Positions 47,101-58,490 are shown, counted from the stretch's first letter. The stretch is DNA of 64,000 nucleotides from Lineus longissimus (GCF_910592395.1 NC_088324.1:1114001-1178000); one strand, 5' to 3'. Program-made: numbers and translations. Notes: a model not told the origin generated them from the sequence alone.

Positions 47101-49415
47101 ATAGCTTGTGATGGTGTCCGATAGCTCTAAAGCAAGGCCTGTATCACTGTGTGAGGTAAAAAAAACATCATCACATGAATAGCTTGTGATGGTGTCCGAT
47201 AGCTCTAAAACAAAGCTTGTATCTCTGAGTGAGGTAAAAAAACATCATCACATGAATAGCTTGTGATGCTGTCCGATAGCTCTAAAGCAAGGTCTGTATC
47301 TCTGTGTGAGGTAAAAAAAACATCATCACATGAATAGCTTGTGATGTTGTCCGATAGCTCTAAAGCAAGGCATGTATCTCTGTGTGAGGTAAAAAAACAT
47401 CATCACATGAATAGCTTGTGATGGTGTTCAATAGCTCTAAAGCAAGGCCTGTATCTCTGTGTGAGGTAAAAAACCCATCATCACATGAATAGCTTGTGAT
47501 GCTGTCCGATAGCTCTAAAGCAAGGTCTGTTTCTGTGTGTGAGGTAAAAAAACATCATCACATGAATAGCTTGTGATGCTGTCCGATAGCTCTAAAGCAA
47601 GGTCTGTTTCTGTGTGTGAGGTAAAAAAACATCATCACATGAATAGCTTGTGATGGTGTCCGATAGCTCTAAAGCAAGGTCTGTTTCTGTGTGTGAGGTA
47701 AAAAACCCATCATCACATGAATAGCTTGTGATGCTGTCCGATAGCTCTAAAGCAAGGTCTGTTTCTCTGTGTGAGGTAAAAAAAACGTCATCACATGAAT
47801 AGCTTGTGGTGGTGTCCGATAGCTCTAAAGCAAGGTCTGTTTCTGTGTGTGAGGTAAAAAAACATCATCACATGAATAGCTTGTGATGCTGTCCGATAGC
47901 TCTAAAGCAAGGCCTGTATCTCTGTGTGAGGTAAAAAAAACATCAGCACATGAATAGCTTGTGGTGGTATCCTATAGTTCTAAAGCAAGGCCTGTATCTC
48001 TGTGTGAGGTAAAAAAAACATCATCACATGAATAGCTTGTGATGGTGTCCGATAGCTCTAAAGCAAGGCCTGTATCTCTGTGTGAGGTAAAAAAACATCA
48101 TCACATGAATAGCTTGTGATGTTGTCCGATAGCTCTAAAGCAAGGTCTGTATCTCTATGTGAGGTAAAAAGAAAACATCATCACATGAATAGCTTGTGAT
48201 GGTGTCCTATAGTTCTAAAGCAAGGCCTGTATCTCTGTGTGAGGTAAAAAAAACATCATCACATGAATAGCTTGTGATGGTGTCCGATAGCTCTAAAGCA
48301 AGGCCTGTATCTCTGTGTGAGGTAAAAAAACATCATCACATGAATAGCTTGTGATGCTGTCCGATAGCTCTAAAGCAAGGTCTGTATCTCTATGTGAGGT
48401 AAAAAGAAAACATCATCACATGAATAGCTTGTGATGGTGTCCGATAGCTCTAAAGCAAGGACTCTATCTCTGTGTGAGGTAAACAAAAACATCATTACAT
48501 GAATAGCTTGTGATGCTGTCCGATAGCTCTAAAACAAGGCCTGTATCTCTGTGTGAGGTAAACAAAAACATCATCACATGAATAGCTTGTGATGGTGTCC
48601 GATAGGTCTAAAGCAAGGCCTGTATCTCTGTGTGAGGTCAAAACCAATCATCATATGAATAGCTTGTGATGGTGTCCGATAGGTCTAAAGCAAGGCCTGT
48701 ATCTCTGTGTGAGGTCAAAACCAATCATCATATGAATAGCTTGTGATGCTGTCCGATAGGTCTAAAGCAAGGCCTGTATCTCTGTGTGAGTTTAAAACCA
48801 ATCATCATATGAATAGCTTGTGATGCTGTCCCATAGCTCTAAAGCAAGGCCTGTATCTCTGTGTGAGGTCAAAACCCATCATCACATGAATAGCTTGTGA
48901 TGCTGTCCGATAGCTCTAAAGCAAGGTCTGTATCTCTGTGTGAGGTAAAAAACACATCATCACATGAATAGCTTGTGATGCTGTCCGATAGCTCTAAAGC
49001 AAGGCCTGCATCTCTGTGTGAGGTTAAAAAAACATCATCACATGAATAGCTTGTGATGCTGTCCGATAGCTCTAAAGCAAGGTCTGTATCTCTGTGTGAG
49101 GTAAAAAAACATCATCACATGAATAGCTTGTGATGCTGTCCGATAGCTCTAAAGCAAGCCTGCATCTCTGTGTGAGGTTAAAAAAACATCATCACATGAA
49201 TAGCTTGTGATGCTGTCCGATAGCTCTAAAGCAAGGCCTGTATCTCTGTGTGAGGTAAAAAAAAGACATCATCACATGAATAGCTTGTGATGCTGTCCGA
49301 TAGCTCTAAAGCAAGGCCTGTATCTCTGTGTGAGGTAAAAAAAACATCATCACATGAATAGCTTGTGATGCTGTCCCATATCTTGAAAGCAAGGTCTGCA
49401 TCTCTGTGTGAGGTG
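44112..49415 (+). repeat. 77-bp minisatellite filling the C2B intron, ~68 copies
   Basis: The unit reads GCCTGTATCTCTGTGTGAGG, TAAAAAAACATCATCACATG, AATAGCTTGTGATGCTGTCC and GATAGCTCTAAAGCAAG, with a variable A-run. Each monomer holds a perfect CATCACA / TGTGATG hairpin and a donor-like GAG|GTAAAA. Left-hand copies carry GGTCAAAACCAATC instead of the A-run, a variant that returns at about 48630-48800. This indicates local unit exchange. The array occupies over 90% of the intron between the two C2B exons. Confidence 0.95.
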
Positions 49416-49665
49416 AACGACTCAATATTGAATGCAAAATTTGAGAAAAGCAAAGATGCTTGAGCACCATAAAGCCACAGCAATAACAATGAATTTGAAG
49501 AGAAAAAATGATAAATCTACTAAAACAAAGGTGATAGTTTGTTGGATCCTTGGACTACCAAACCTTTCAGTGAGAAACCCTACAAGAGCTCTTAATAAAT
49601 CATGTCAAGATCTTACTATAAATCATGAATTACCATGATACTGTATTGTAAGCCTTTTCTTTCAG

Positions 49666-49964
49666 ATCCGTACGTGAAAGTCTCCATCAGTTATGCAGGT
49701 AAAAAGCTTAAAAAGAAGAAGACGTCTACGATACGAAACACATTAAATCCCATTTGGAATGAAGCATTGGTTTTTAACATTGGCAACGACTACTTAAATA
49801 AGCTTGAAGTCCATATTAATGTTATTCACGATAATTTACTTGGGAATACGGAGTATCTCGGACATATCGAAGTGGGCCCACGATCAACAGGTGAAGAACT
49901 GGCTCATTGGAATGATATGGTGCATTCAAAGAGTGCTATTGCCCGTTGGCATCATTTAGTCTAA
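49666..49964 (+). CDS. synaptotagmin-family gene, terminal C2B exon
   Basis: The exon follows CTTTCTTTCAG and ends with TAA at 49964. It completes C2B: DPYVKVSISYAGKKLKKKKT, then TLNPIWNEALVFNI, LEVHINVIHDNLLGNTEYLG and HWNDMVHSKSAIARWHHLV. The polybasic KKLKKKKT strand and the C-terminal W-H-x-L are hallmarks of synaptotagmin C2B. In the third Ca2+ loop the expected D-x-D and later D are H, N and E, so this domain most likely does not bind Ca2+. The spliced product from 42840 is about 348 residues without the anchor. Confidence 0.93.
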
Positions 49965-50039
49965 TGTCATTTGTGGTGCTGGACATGTTTTCCCTTATGA
50001 TATTATATAGGTTGTAACGAAATATCGGGATCATTCTGT

Positions 50040-50515
50040 AGACAGGTAGTGCATTGTTTAGGCACCAAAGAACAAGCTCTGAAGATAGGATAACATGACT
50101 TCAAAGAACACGCTATGAAGGCAGGATTAAGTAGGACCACATGATGTCAAAGAACACACACTGAGGCAGGATTAAATCTGATCACATGACTTCAAAGAAC
50201 ACGCTTTGAAAGCAGGTTTCATTCAGATCACATGACGTCAAAGAATACGCTTTGAAAGCAGGTTTGAGTCAGATCATATGACTTCAAAGATCACTCCCTG
50301 AACGCAGGTCTAAGTCAGATCACATGACTTCAAAGAACACACCCTGAAGGCAGGTCTAAGTCAGATCACATGAATTCAAAGAACACGCTTTGAAAGCAGG
50401 TTTGAGTCAGATCATATGACTTCAAAGAACGCGCTTTGAAGGCATGAATTAGTAGAATCACATGACTTCAATGAACATGCTTTGAAGGCACGTTTTAGTC
50501 TGATCACATAACTTC
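50040..50515 (+). repeat. 46-bp degenerate minisatellite, ~10 copies
   Basis: The unit reads GATCACATGACTTCAAAGAA, CACGCTTTGAAAGCAGG and TTTGAGTCA, repeated every 46 bases with many substitutions. It lies in the 3' flank, possibly the 3' UTR, of the synaptotagmin gene. No AATAAA was noted between the stop codon and the array. Confidence 0.9.
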
Positions 50516-50717
50516 ATGCCATCACATGATATTCTCGGGTCTGTTTATTTAGCACGGAGATTGATTTAATATATAAAACATTAGGTGAGATTATCCATGG
50601 ATTATCTTAAATCAATCCTGTAACCTTATGACCAAATAGAAAGTGGGATTAGCCATGAATTATCTCGGAGTCATGCAGTGACCATGACTAAATGACAGGG
50701 AATCATGTGTGAGATTC

Positions 50718-53335
50718 TGTGGGATTACGGCAAAACTTGTCAGGAGCTGGCTGTCATGCAATATCCTGTAGTCTGCGAAGGAAGGTATTAACTCAATCTT
50801 GGATTACTGCAAAACCTGTCAGGAGCTAGCAGTCATGCGATATCCTCTAGTCTGCTTAGGTATTGACTCAATCTTGGATTACTGCAAATCCTGTCAGGAG
50901 CTAGCAGTCATGCGATATCCTCTAGTCTGCTTAGGTATTGACTCAATCTTGGATTACTGCAAATCCTGTCAGGAGCTAGCAGTCATGCGATATCCTCTAG
51001 TCTGCTTAGGTATTAACTCAATCTTGGATTACTGCAAAACCTGTCAGGAGCTAGCAGTCATGCGATATCCTCTAGTCTGCTTAGGTATTGACTCAATCTT
51101 GGATTACTGCAAATCCTGCCAGGAGCTAGCAGTCATGCGATATTCTCTAGTCTGCTTTGGTATTGACTCAATCTTGGATTACTGCAAATCCTGTCAGGAG
51201 CTAGCAGTCATGCGATATTCTCTAGTCTGCTTAGGTATTGACTCAATCTTGGATTACTGCAAAACCTGTCAGGAGCTAGCAGTCATGCGACATCATCTAG
51301 TCGCTTTGGTATTGACTCAATCTTGGATTGCTGCAAATCATGTCAGGAGCTGGCTGTCATGCGATATTCTCTAGTCTGCTTTGGTATTGACTCAATCTTG
51401 GATTACTGCAAAACCTGTCAGGAGCTAGCAGTCATGCGATATCCTGCTAGTCTGCGAAGGTATTGACTCAATCTTGGATTACTGCAAAACCTCTCAGGAG
51501 CTGGCTGTCATGCGATATTCTCTAGTCTGCTTTGGTATTGACTCAATCTTGGATTACTGCAAATCCTGTCAGGAGATAGCAGTCATGCGATATTCTCTAG
51601 TCTGCTTTGGTATTGACTCAATCTTGGATTACTGCAAATCCTGTCAGGAGCTGGCTGTCATGCGATATTCTCTAGTCTGCTCAGGTATTGACTCAATCTT
51701 GGATTACTGCAAATCCTGTCAGGAGCTGGCTGTCATGCGATATTCTCTAGTCTGCTTTGGTATTGATGCAATCTTGGATTACTGCATAACCTGTCAGGAG
51801 CTGGCAGTCATGCGATATTCTCTAGTCTGCTTTGGTATTGATGCAATCTTGGATTACTGCATAACCTGTCAGGAGCTGGCAGTCATGCGATATTCTCTAG
51901 TCTGCTTTGGTATTGACTCAATCTTGGATTACTGCATAACCTGTCAGGAGCTAGCAGTCATGCAATATTCTCTAGTCTGCTTAGGTATTGACTCAGTCTT
52001 GGATTACTGCAAATCCTGTCAGGAGCTGCCTGTCATGCGATATCATCTAGTCTGCTTTGGTATTGACTCAATCTTGGATTACTGCAAAACCTGTCAGGAG
52101 CTGGCAGTCATGCGATATCATCTAGTCGCTTTGGTATTGACTCAATCTTGGATTACTACAAAACCTGTCGGGAGCTAGCAGTCATGCAATATTCTCTAGT
52201 CTGCTTAGGTATTGACTCAATATTGGATTACTGCAAATCCTGTCAGGAGCTGGCTGTCATGCGATATCCTCTAGTCTGCTTTGGTATTGATGCAATATCG
52301 GATTACTGCAAATCCTGTCAGGAGCTAGCAGTCATGCGATATTCTCTAGTCTGCTTAGGTATTGACTCAATCTTGGATTACTCCAAATCCTGTCAGGAGC
52401 TGGCTGTCATGCTATATCCTCTAGTCTGCTTTGGCATTGATGCAGTTTTGGATTACTGCAAATCCTGTCGGGAGCTAGCAGTCATGCGATATTCTCTAGT
52501 CTGCTTTGGTATTGACTCAATCTTGGATTACTGCAAATCCTGTCAGGAGCTGGCAGTCATGCGATATCCTCTAGTCTGCTTTGTTATTGATTCAATCTTG
52601 GATTACTGCAAATCCTGCCAGGAGCTAGCAGTCATGCGATATTCTCTAGTCTGCTTTGGTATTGACTGAATCTTGGATTACTGCGAAACCTGTCAGGAGC
52701 TAGCAGTCATGCGATATCCTCTAGTCTGCTTTGTTATTGATTCAATCTTGGATTACTGCAAATCCTGTCAGGAGCAAGTAGTCATGCGATATTCTCTAGT
52801 CTGCTTAGGTATTGACTCAATCTTGGATTACTGCAAATCCTGTCAGGAGCTAGCAGTCATGCGATATTCTCTAGTCTGCTTAGGTATTGACTCAATCTTG
52901 GATTACTGCAAATCCTGTCAGGAGCTAGCAGTCATGCGATATTCTCTAGTCTGCTTAGGTATTGACTCAGTCTTGGATTACTGCAAAACCTGTCAGGAGC
53001 TAGCAGTCATGCGACATCATCTAGTCGCTTTGGTATTGACTCATCTTGGATTGCTGCAAATCATGTCAGGAGCTAGCAGTCATGCGATATCATCTAGTCT
53101 GCTTTGGTATTGACTGAATCTTGGATTACTGCAAAACCTGTCAGGAGCTAGCATTCATGCGATATCCTCTAGTCTGCTTTGGTATTGATTCAATCTTGGA
53201 TTACTGCAAATCCTGTCGGGAGCTAGCAGTCATGCGATATCATCTAGTCGCTTTGGTATTGACTCAATCTTGGATTACTGCAAATCCTGTCAGGAGCTAG
53301 CAGTCATGCGATATCATCTAGTCGCTTTGGTATTG
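50718..53335 (+). repeat. 75-bp minisatellite, ~35 copies
   Basis: The unit reads ATTGACTCAATCTTGGATTA, CTGCAAATCCTGTCAGGAGC, TAGCAGTCATGCGATATTCT and CTAGTCTGCTTAGGT. Because 75 is a multiple of three, one frame reads a 25-residue repeat (DYCKSCQELAVMRYSLVCLG plus IDSIL) across long stretches. The frame is broken repeatedly by a one-base loss (CTAGTCGC for CTAGTCTGC) and by stops, so it is non-coding. Confidence 0.95.
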
Positions 53336-53339
53336 TTTA

Positions 53340-54286
53340 CTAGTACTGCAAAACCTGTCGCGTAAACATAACCTAAACATATCGCATGACCTAGGAGAAT
53401 GATCCACCCTTGCGATGAAAACATCTGGATCACATGAGAAATGATCACGTGCAATCTCATGCGATCCAGAATCCCAACTGTTGAAGGCCTTTTCCAATTT
53501 CAGACATTTTCACTGTTGCCGTTTGTTACGTCATATCGTTGAAATTCTAGTCGTTCCAGCTTTACGATGATTTCGTGAGGTAGAGACGTCGTCAGGTTGT
53601 TATCGACAAAATAGATTTGTCACACTTTTTTGAGATTTTATGTCCATAAAATGAAAAAAATCACCTTTTCATCGTTATTTTTTAAATATATTCTGGGGAG
53701 GTGTGGTATGATCAATAAAAAAGCACTCGTGTCTGATCCTCGCCATCCTGAACTCACTCGATGAATTTCTCTGGCCAGAGGCACTCGACATGCGGCTTGA
53801 GCTTTCAGGGCCTGGGTACGTAGATCAGCCTCTCTCATATCAAATATGGATGGTGGAAGCCGATTATGTCACCACGGTAAATCAATTGGACTTGTTATTG
53901 TAAGGGAAAGTTGAAAGGAGTACTCAGTTCAATATATCTAGTTGGTATCACATGTACATCAGCATGGTTTATAAGTAACATGTAAATAATATAAAGTTGT
54001 TAAATTTGTAGGGTTTAAAATGACCCTTGTGATAGGCTTTATTTTCAAACTTTTGTTGTGAATCAGGAACTAAATTTGAAGTATGTGTAAATGTATCGAT
54101 TCCTCGTGCTCTCCCCGGTAGCATCCTTATTCTTTAGAAGTAGACATGGTGCGCTCAATTGTTTAATAGCCCGGGCTATTTGGTAATGTTATCTCATTTC
54201 CACTTAGCATAGATTAATCTAACCTTGTGACCAGAGAAATAGAGAAAGACAGGAAACCTCGAGTAAGTTTGAAATACGGGTACATC
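53340..54286. other. no feature seen
   Basis: No exon, terminal repeat or array was recognised. It lies between the 75-bp array and the next dispersed repeat. Confidence 0.4.
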
Positions 54287-55330
54287 ATCTTGACTCTCAA
54301 GGCTTGGATCCACTCCGCCGACCCGGACTCCGTTACATCAACCCCTGACACAATACGCAGATCTGCCTGTATAAGTTGGTTCTGTTATTCCTCACTAGAT
54401 CGCACACTACCGCCGATATTAACCAATCATAAGGCCTGTAACAAGAGCGCACTTTGATCATGATCTAAGCAACCTCGCTTCTAGTCTTCTACGTTCAAAA
54501 ACGCTGTGTCGAAAGTGTTCATTGGCAGCATGCCAAGACTGGAGGCGAGAATAAAAATGACTCATTCATGAAAAATCACAAATTTTAGAGCAGCGTTCTG
54601 ATTGGCTCACCACCACTCGAGGCGCACCAGAGACAGAATTATGGCATGCTTTTCCTCAGAGGTATGAGGGGAGGTAGCGGACCGGTTTATTCCAATTTCG
54701 CCATTTCCCATTTCGCCATTTCCCGTTTCGCCAGTTTCCCATTTCACCAGTTTCCCATTTCACCAGTTTTCCATTTCGCCTTTTTTTCTATAGCCCTCTT
54801 CAAAAATGGACTATTCCATGTCCGCTAAGTCCATTTTCACTAATACTTTAAACCCATTTCGAGTTCGACCATAAAACCAAATATGCGTTCAATTTCTAAT
54901 TCGAATGATCGTTAGGATAATTTCAACAATTTCAGTATCTCTTAAGAATCACAATTCTGGAAGATTTGAACCAGCCTGGTAAACCACGCACCTCCCTGCG
55001 AGAGAAGGAAGTGAATGTGCCCAGAAGGGCCCCCTGTTGAAGTAACCGTGAAACCATTGACTTCGAAACAAGAGAGGAAGAAACTGGAAAAACATCAAAC
55101 CAATTTTTACAATCCTTTATTCATAACTTTCCAAAAACACAGAGGGAAACCATCAAATTAAGAAGATGGGAAAAATCAGTGAAAAAAGAATTGAATGATC
55201 CATTTCGTGCAGGAGGTTAAGCAAAATATAATATTGGCGAAATGGGAATTGGCGAAATGGGAAAATGGCGAAATGGCGAAATGGGAAGACACCAACGGAC
55301 CGATTAACTCTGATGCTTCAGAACGGGGTA
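54287..55330 (+). repeat. ~430-bp dispersed repeat, copy interrupted by an insertion
   Basis: Matches 19010-19435 up to GGTAGCGGACCG (54684) and resumes with ACGGACCGATTAACTCTGATG at 55295. The interruption is the element at 54685-55294. Confidence 0.85.
54685..55294. mobile_element. 610-bp foldback-like insertion with subrepeated termini and 8-bp duplication
   Basis: Flanked by GCGGACCG (54677-54684) and ACGGACCG (55295-55302), 8 bases that occur once in the uninterrupted relative at 19405-19412. Both termini consist of short repeats of TTTCGCCATTTCCCA type, in inverse orientation at the right end (GGCGAAATGGGAAATGGCGA-like). The interior of about 430 bases has no ORF. Long, internally repetitive TIRs and a 7-8-bp duplication are features of foldback/Galileo-like and hAT-type elements. 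Confidence 0.8.
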
Positions 55331-56271
55331 CATGAACAACAGCGGGCTGGTGAATGTCACAAATTACTGCACATTATGTCGTGTTTGCATCCGACAGGAA
55401 AGCTGAAGTAGCTGCCTCGTAGATTCATACGATCACGATAGATCATCTGGTAACCTTTTTATTTTGTCGTACGAGAACATCTTTTCAGGTGGGCGGGATT
55501 TCAGCGCAGCACTACATTAACGGCTTCTATTGCTGTTATCGGCGCTCTGTACACATGCACGCAAGTTATGCAACCTCGGCTAAGGAGCTGTCCTGTGTTT
55601 TGTGCATAGAAACATGTGATGTAACCTCGGCCTAGGAGCTGTCCTGTGTTTGTACATAGAAGCATGTAATGTAACCTCAGATACGATGCTGTCCTTTGTC
55701 CAGTACATAGAAGCATGTTTGGCTAGGGGTGGCAACCCCTTTTGCATGTACGAAATGTAAGACATTCTAAGATTTCGACAGAAATGAACTTGAAAGTCTT
55801 GCAAAGAAGCCTTGACAATGAGTGTATAATTATTCTCCTTATCCCTCGAGTACAGAGTCATGTATTGTATGTAAGGCATGTTCAAATCTTACATCATTCA
55901 TCTATGATACATTTTTAATAAAGTCTTCTTCAGTACAAGGAAATGTGTCGTTTTCGTTTATTTTTTATCTTATGATGCAGGTGCCAAGTAGTTTTCCACT
56001 CCAGCACCAGGGGTGCCTCGTGCTTCCAGTGTTTTTTTTTATATTAAAAAAATATTACAGTGGGAGAAGACCACTTCAAAGGAGTAGGCGGATTGATATG
56101 AAGATGTTCCTTCTTCTACTTTCCCATTAGTAAGCTATTATCTGAAAGCGTTTGACCTATTCCCGTTTTTGTTTCAACTCTTAGATACCACGCAGGCAAA
56201 AGTGTCTATCCGTAGATCTAAGTCGGGGATTACTCATCAATGTTCCATCCATCCAGAGAGTTTCCATGGAT
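55331..56271. other. no gene; ~60-bp repeat x3 at 55560-55725
   Basis: Three diverged units share GTAACCTCGG..AGGAGCTGTCCTGTGTTT and ACATAGAAGCATGT. Otherwise nothing recognisable is present. Confidence 0.55.
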
Positions 56272-56868
56272 TCATCCGCCTTGCAACCCAGTCAATATCA
56301 GACTGTAACCAGTGGTGGGAGGATGGGGGTATTGGACCAAACATCCCACCAAAGCGAGGCATTTCCAGTCAAAACGAGGCATTTTCTGTCGTCTGCTAAC
56401 GGGACAAAAGAAATTTGAAGTGTTATCCCCTTCCAACAGCAAAGAGCTCCAGGAATGGGACCGCACATCCTCCCAACTCGCATTCTGATCTCTCCCTTCT
56501 ATGGCTGAACTCATCTTTGACAGCTCTCGCCCTACTGCAGATTTCAGGCTATTAATCCGGCCCCTTGTAACCGTGAAAACTCCAAGCACCTGATTATCCC
56601 TATCATCCTTTTGTTGACCTGTGATCTCATCTTCAGGATTTGTCCAAAAGTGTTTAGGGGAAAGGGGCTGAACCTCTTCTTCAATACCAGTATTATGGCC
56701 AATGACATTTTTGGCAGTCAATATTGAGTGTTCTGACCTTTCCTCTATAATATCTATCTTCTCTGGTTGGGCTGACTCTTGCTCCTCACCACTGGTAGTC
56801 TCGCTAACGACAGTCTGGACGGCTCCTTGCCGGGTTTCTTTCGCTTGGTCGGACAGGTATAAGGTCAT
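56272..56868 (-). CDS. orphan ORF, 198 codons, unknown
   Basis: This is the longest non-repeat open frame in the window outside the two genes. The predicted product is hydrophilic and acidic in its first half (EEQESAQPEKIDIIEERSEH, then a PEDEI segment). It has a mixed basic/serine middle (RGRINSLKSAVGRELSKMSS) and no membrane segment. I recognise no domain. No convincing promoter, splice site or repeat partner was seen. It may be an exon of an unknown gene, a transposon accessory ORF or chance; the first ATG is arbitrary. Confidence 0.3.
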   Translation of the reverse strand: MTLYLSDQAKETRQGAVQTVVSETTSGEEQESAQPEKIDIIEERSEHSILTAKNVIGHNTGIEEEVQPLSPKHFWTNPEDEITGQQKDDRDNQVLGVFTVTRGRINSLKSAVGRELSKMSSAIEGRDQNASWEDVRSHSWSSLLLEGDNTSNFFCPVSRRQKMPRFDWKCLALVGCLVQYPHPPTTGYSLILTGLQGG

Positions 56869-56869
56869 G

Positions 56870-57360
56870 GCAATGCAGATGGCAGGCGTGACCTTGCGTT
56901 TTGGGCGCTATTTTTGTGGGATTTACAAAGTTCTTTCTATTTTTTCTTTTTCTCCGTAATCGCTGATATTCATTACTTTGCTCTACTATCACTTTTGTGA
57001 ATAAGAAAGGACTTGTAATCGGATAAAATTTCGCTTTATTATTTTCTCGTCTTGATATCGTCGCGCCGTCGTCACGAGCGAGGACCGCAGAAAATTTACA
57101 AAATTACAACAGCAGAAATCAGCAAGTTTCAGCAACTCAAAATTTCCCTCAAAACATGGATTTTTGCTGACAAAACTAGCCCTCTAATTGCAGTTGACTT
57201 CAATATGATATTAAAGGATACCGTAAGGTGCTGCCATCTGGTCATAGAATATTGGCCTAAACGTCTTCTATATTCTTTACTTCCCAACTCTACTTAACAA
57301 TTGCTCAACTACACTCAATTCAGTATTTTCAAAAGTATAAAACACTCAAGGACTCACATT
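56870..57360. other. no feature seen
   Basis: Unstructured sequence between the orphan ORF and the LINE 3' tail; only short frames occur. Confidence 0.4.
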
Positions 57361-57933
57361 CTTATCATAATAATAATAGCTTTATTCACATAAACTAATA
57401 GTTTGTAGTGATTACAGAGCAAATTTCAACACAAAAATTACAAGAAATTACAAGATGACAGACGGTATAAAGACAGCTGGGGGTAGAGGAAGGTTAACAA
57501 GAAAATGGTGAGATACGAACGATAAAGTAAAGAAAGACAGAACTAGCAGTGCATGTTGCGTGCAACACGGATACGTTCTGCCTCCCGTACGTATTTGACA
57601 AGATTAGAGGTTTGACCTTTGCTTGATCAATTTAAAAGACATGACAAAGGGTGATATGAATAAAGACTAGCAAATGCTTTTACTTCAATTTTGTACAGAA
57701 AGGCCTAGTGTATATGTACATGAAGTTTTAGATAAAAGCATTTGCTAGTCTTTATTCATATCACCCAATGTATACATATTTGGATGTGCTGCATAGAAGG
57801 GTTTAATAAAGCGTTGCCGCGGTACATCGTATTTTGGACATTGTAGGAAAAAATGATATTCGTCTTCAATGATATCATTACAAAATTCACAAAAACGGTT
57901 TTCTCTGGGTACGCCTATTATAGATCCTTGCAA
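57361..57933 (-). mobile_element. LINE 3' end with internal inverted duplication
   Basis: The minus-strand frame 57933-57745 reads NRFCEFCNDIIEDEYHFFLQ followed by CPKYD. This is the C-x2-C...H-x4-C zinc-knuckle typical of LINE ORF2 C-termini. It ends GDMNKD-stop. The 3' part ends AATAAAGCTATTATTATTAT at 57361, a common LINE tail. A perfect 34-bp inverted repeat (57649-57682 versus 57733-57766) covers the last codons of the ORF. It is strongly 5'-truncated. Confidence 0.8.
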
Positions 57934-57934
57934 G

Positions 57935-58258
57935 AGTCAGAAACTGCGTTGCTGTAAGCCTTTTTGATTGGTGTTTGATTCCACTAGCAACGGATATGAA
58001 AAAGGGTAAAAAATAATTAACAGAACAGTCATTCAAACAACTGTCTGTAAAATTGTAAATTATTCTTTCAACATAATTTGTAGAAAAATGTTATTTGTAT
58101 AAAAAAACATAATCCTAAAATATTGTTCAGTATATTTGAAGTATTACGATCGTGGTTTGGTCAAAGCCTTTGATATACGAGAAATTCTAAAACATCTAGA
58201 TTGATAATGAACCGCAGTTAACAGTGTAAGTGCACGATGCGCCCACGGTACCTCGTAC
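57935..58258. other. no feature seen
   Basis: AT-rich sequence without recognisable exon or terminal repeat. Confidence 0.4.
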
Positions 58259-58490
58259 TGAATTCAGCGGATGGTTAGGCAACCTTAACCGCTTGGGTTG
58301 GTGCAAAATATTGTAGCAGTCAAAAAGCATTTAAAACCACATTATTCGTTATCTAATTTGATATGTTTTAGAAGAGAAATTGATACATCACTGTCGGTAT
58401 TGATTGTCTCACCCAAACCGCTTGAGTGGAGCTAGAATGTTGGTCAAACCGAGGCGTAGGTTTTGGAGACAGCAATTCGTTAAATGAAAC
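58259..58490 (-). mobile_element. partial copy of the 13-kb foldback MITE
   Basis: Inverse of about 13330-13570. It shares GGGTTGGTGCAAAATAT, GTCAAAAAGCATTT and the GAAATTGATAC.TCA.TGTCGGTATTGATTGTCTC region in the same order. It lies 3' of the Cys-loop receptor gene. Confidence 0.75.

Noticed and set aside
45810-49489. Minus-strand ORFs with repeated TSHRDTGLALELLNTITSYS-type motif
   Set aside because: They are translations of the 77-bp intronic array; variable A-runs break the frame every few units.
50799-53113. Cys-rich 25-residue repeat protein
   Set aside because: Frame is interrupted by recurring one-base losses and stops, and there is no start, splice or signal context; treated as a 75-bp minisatellite.
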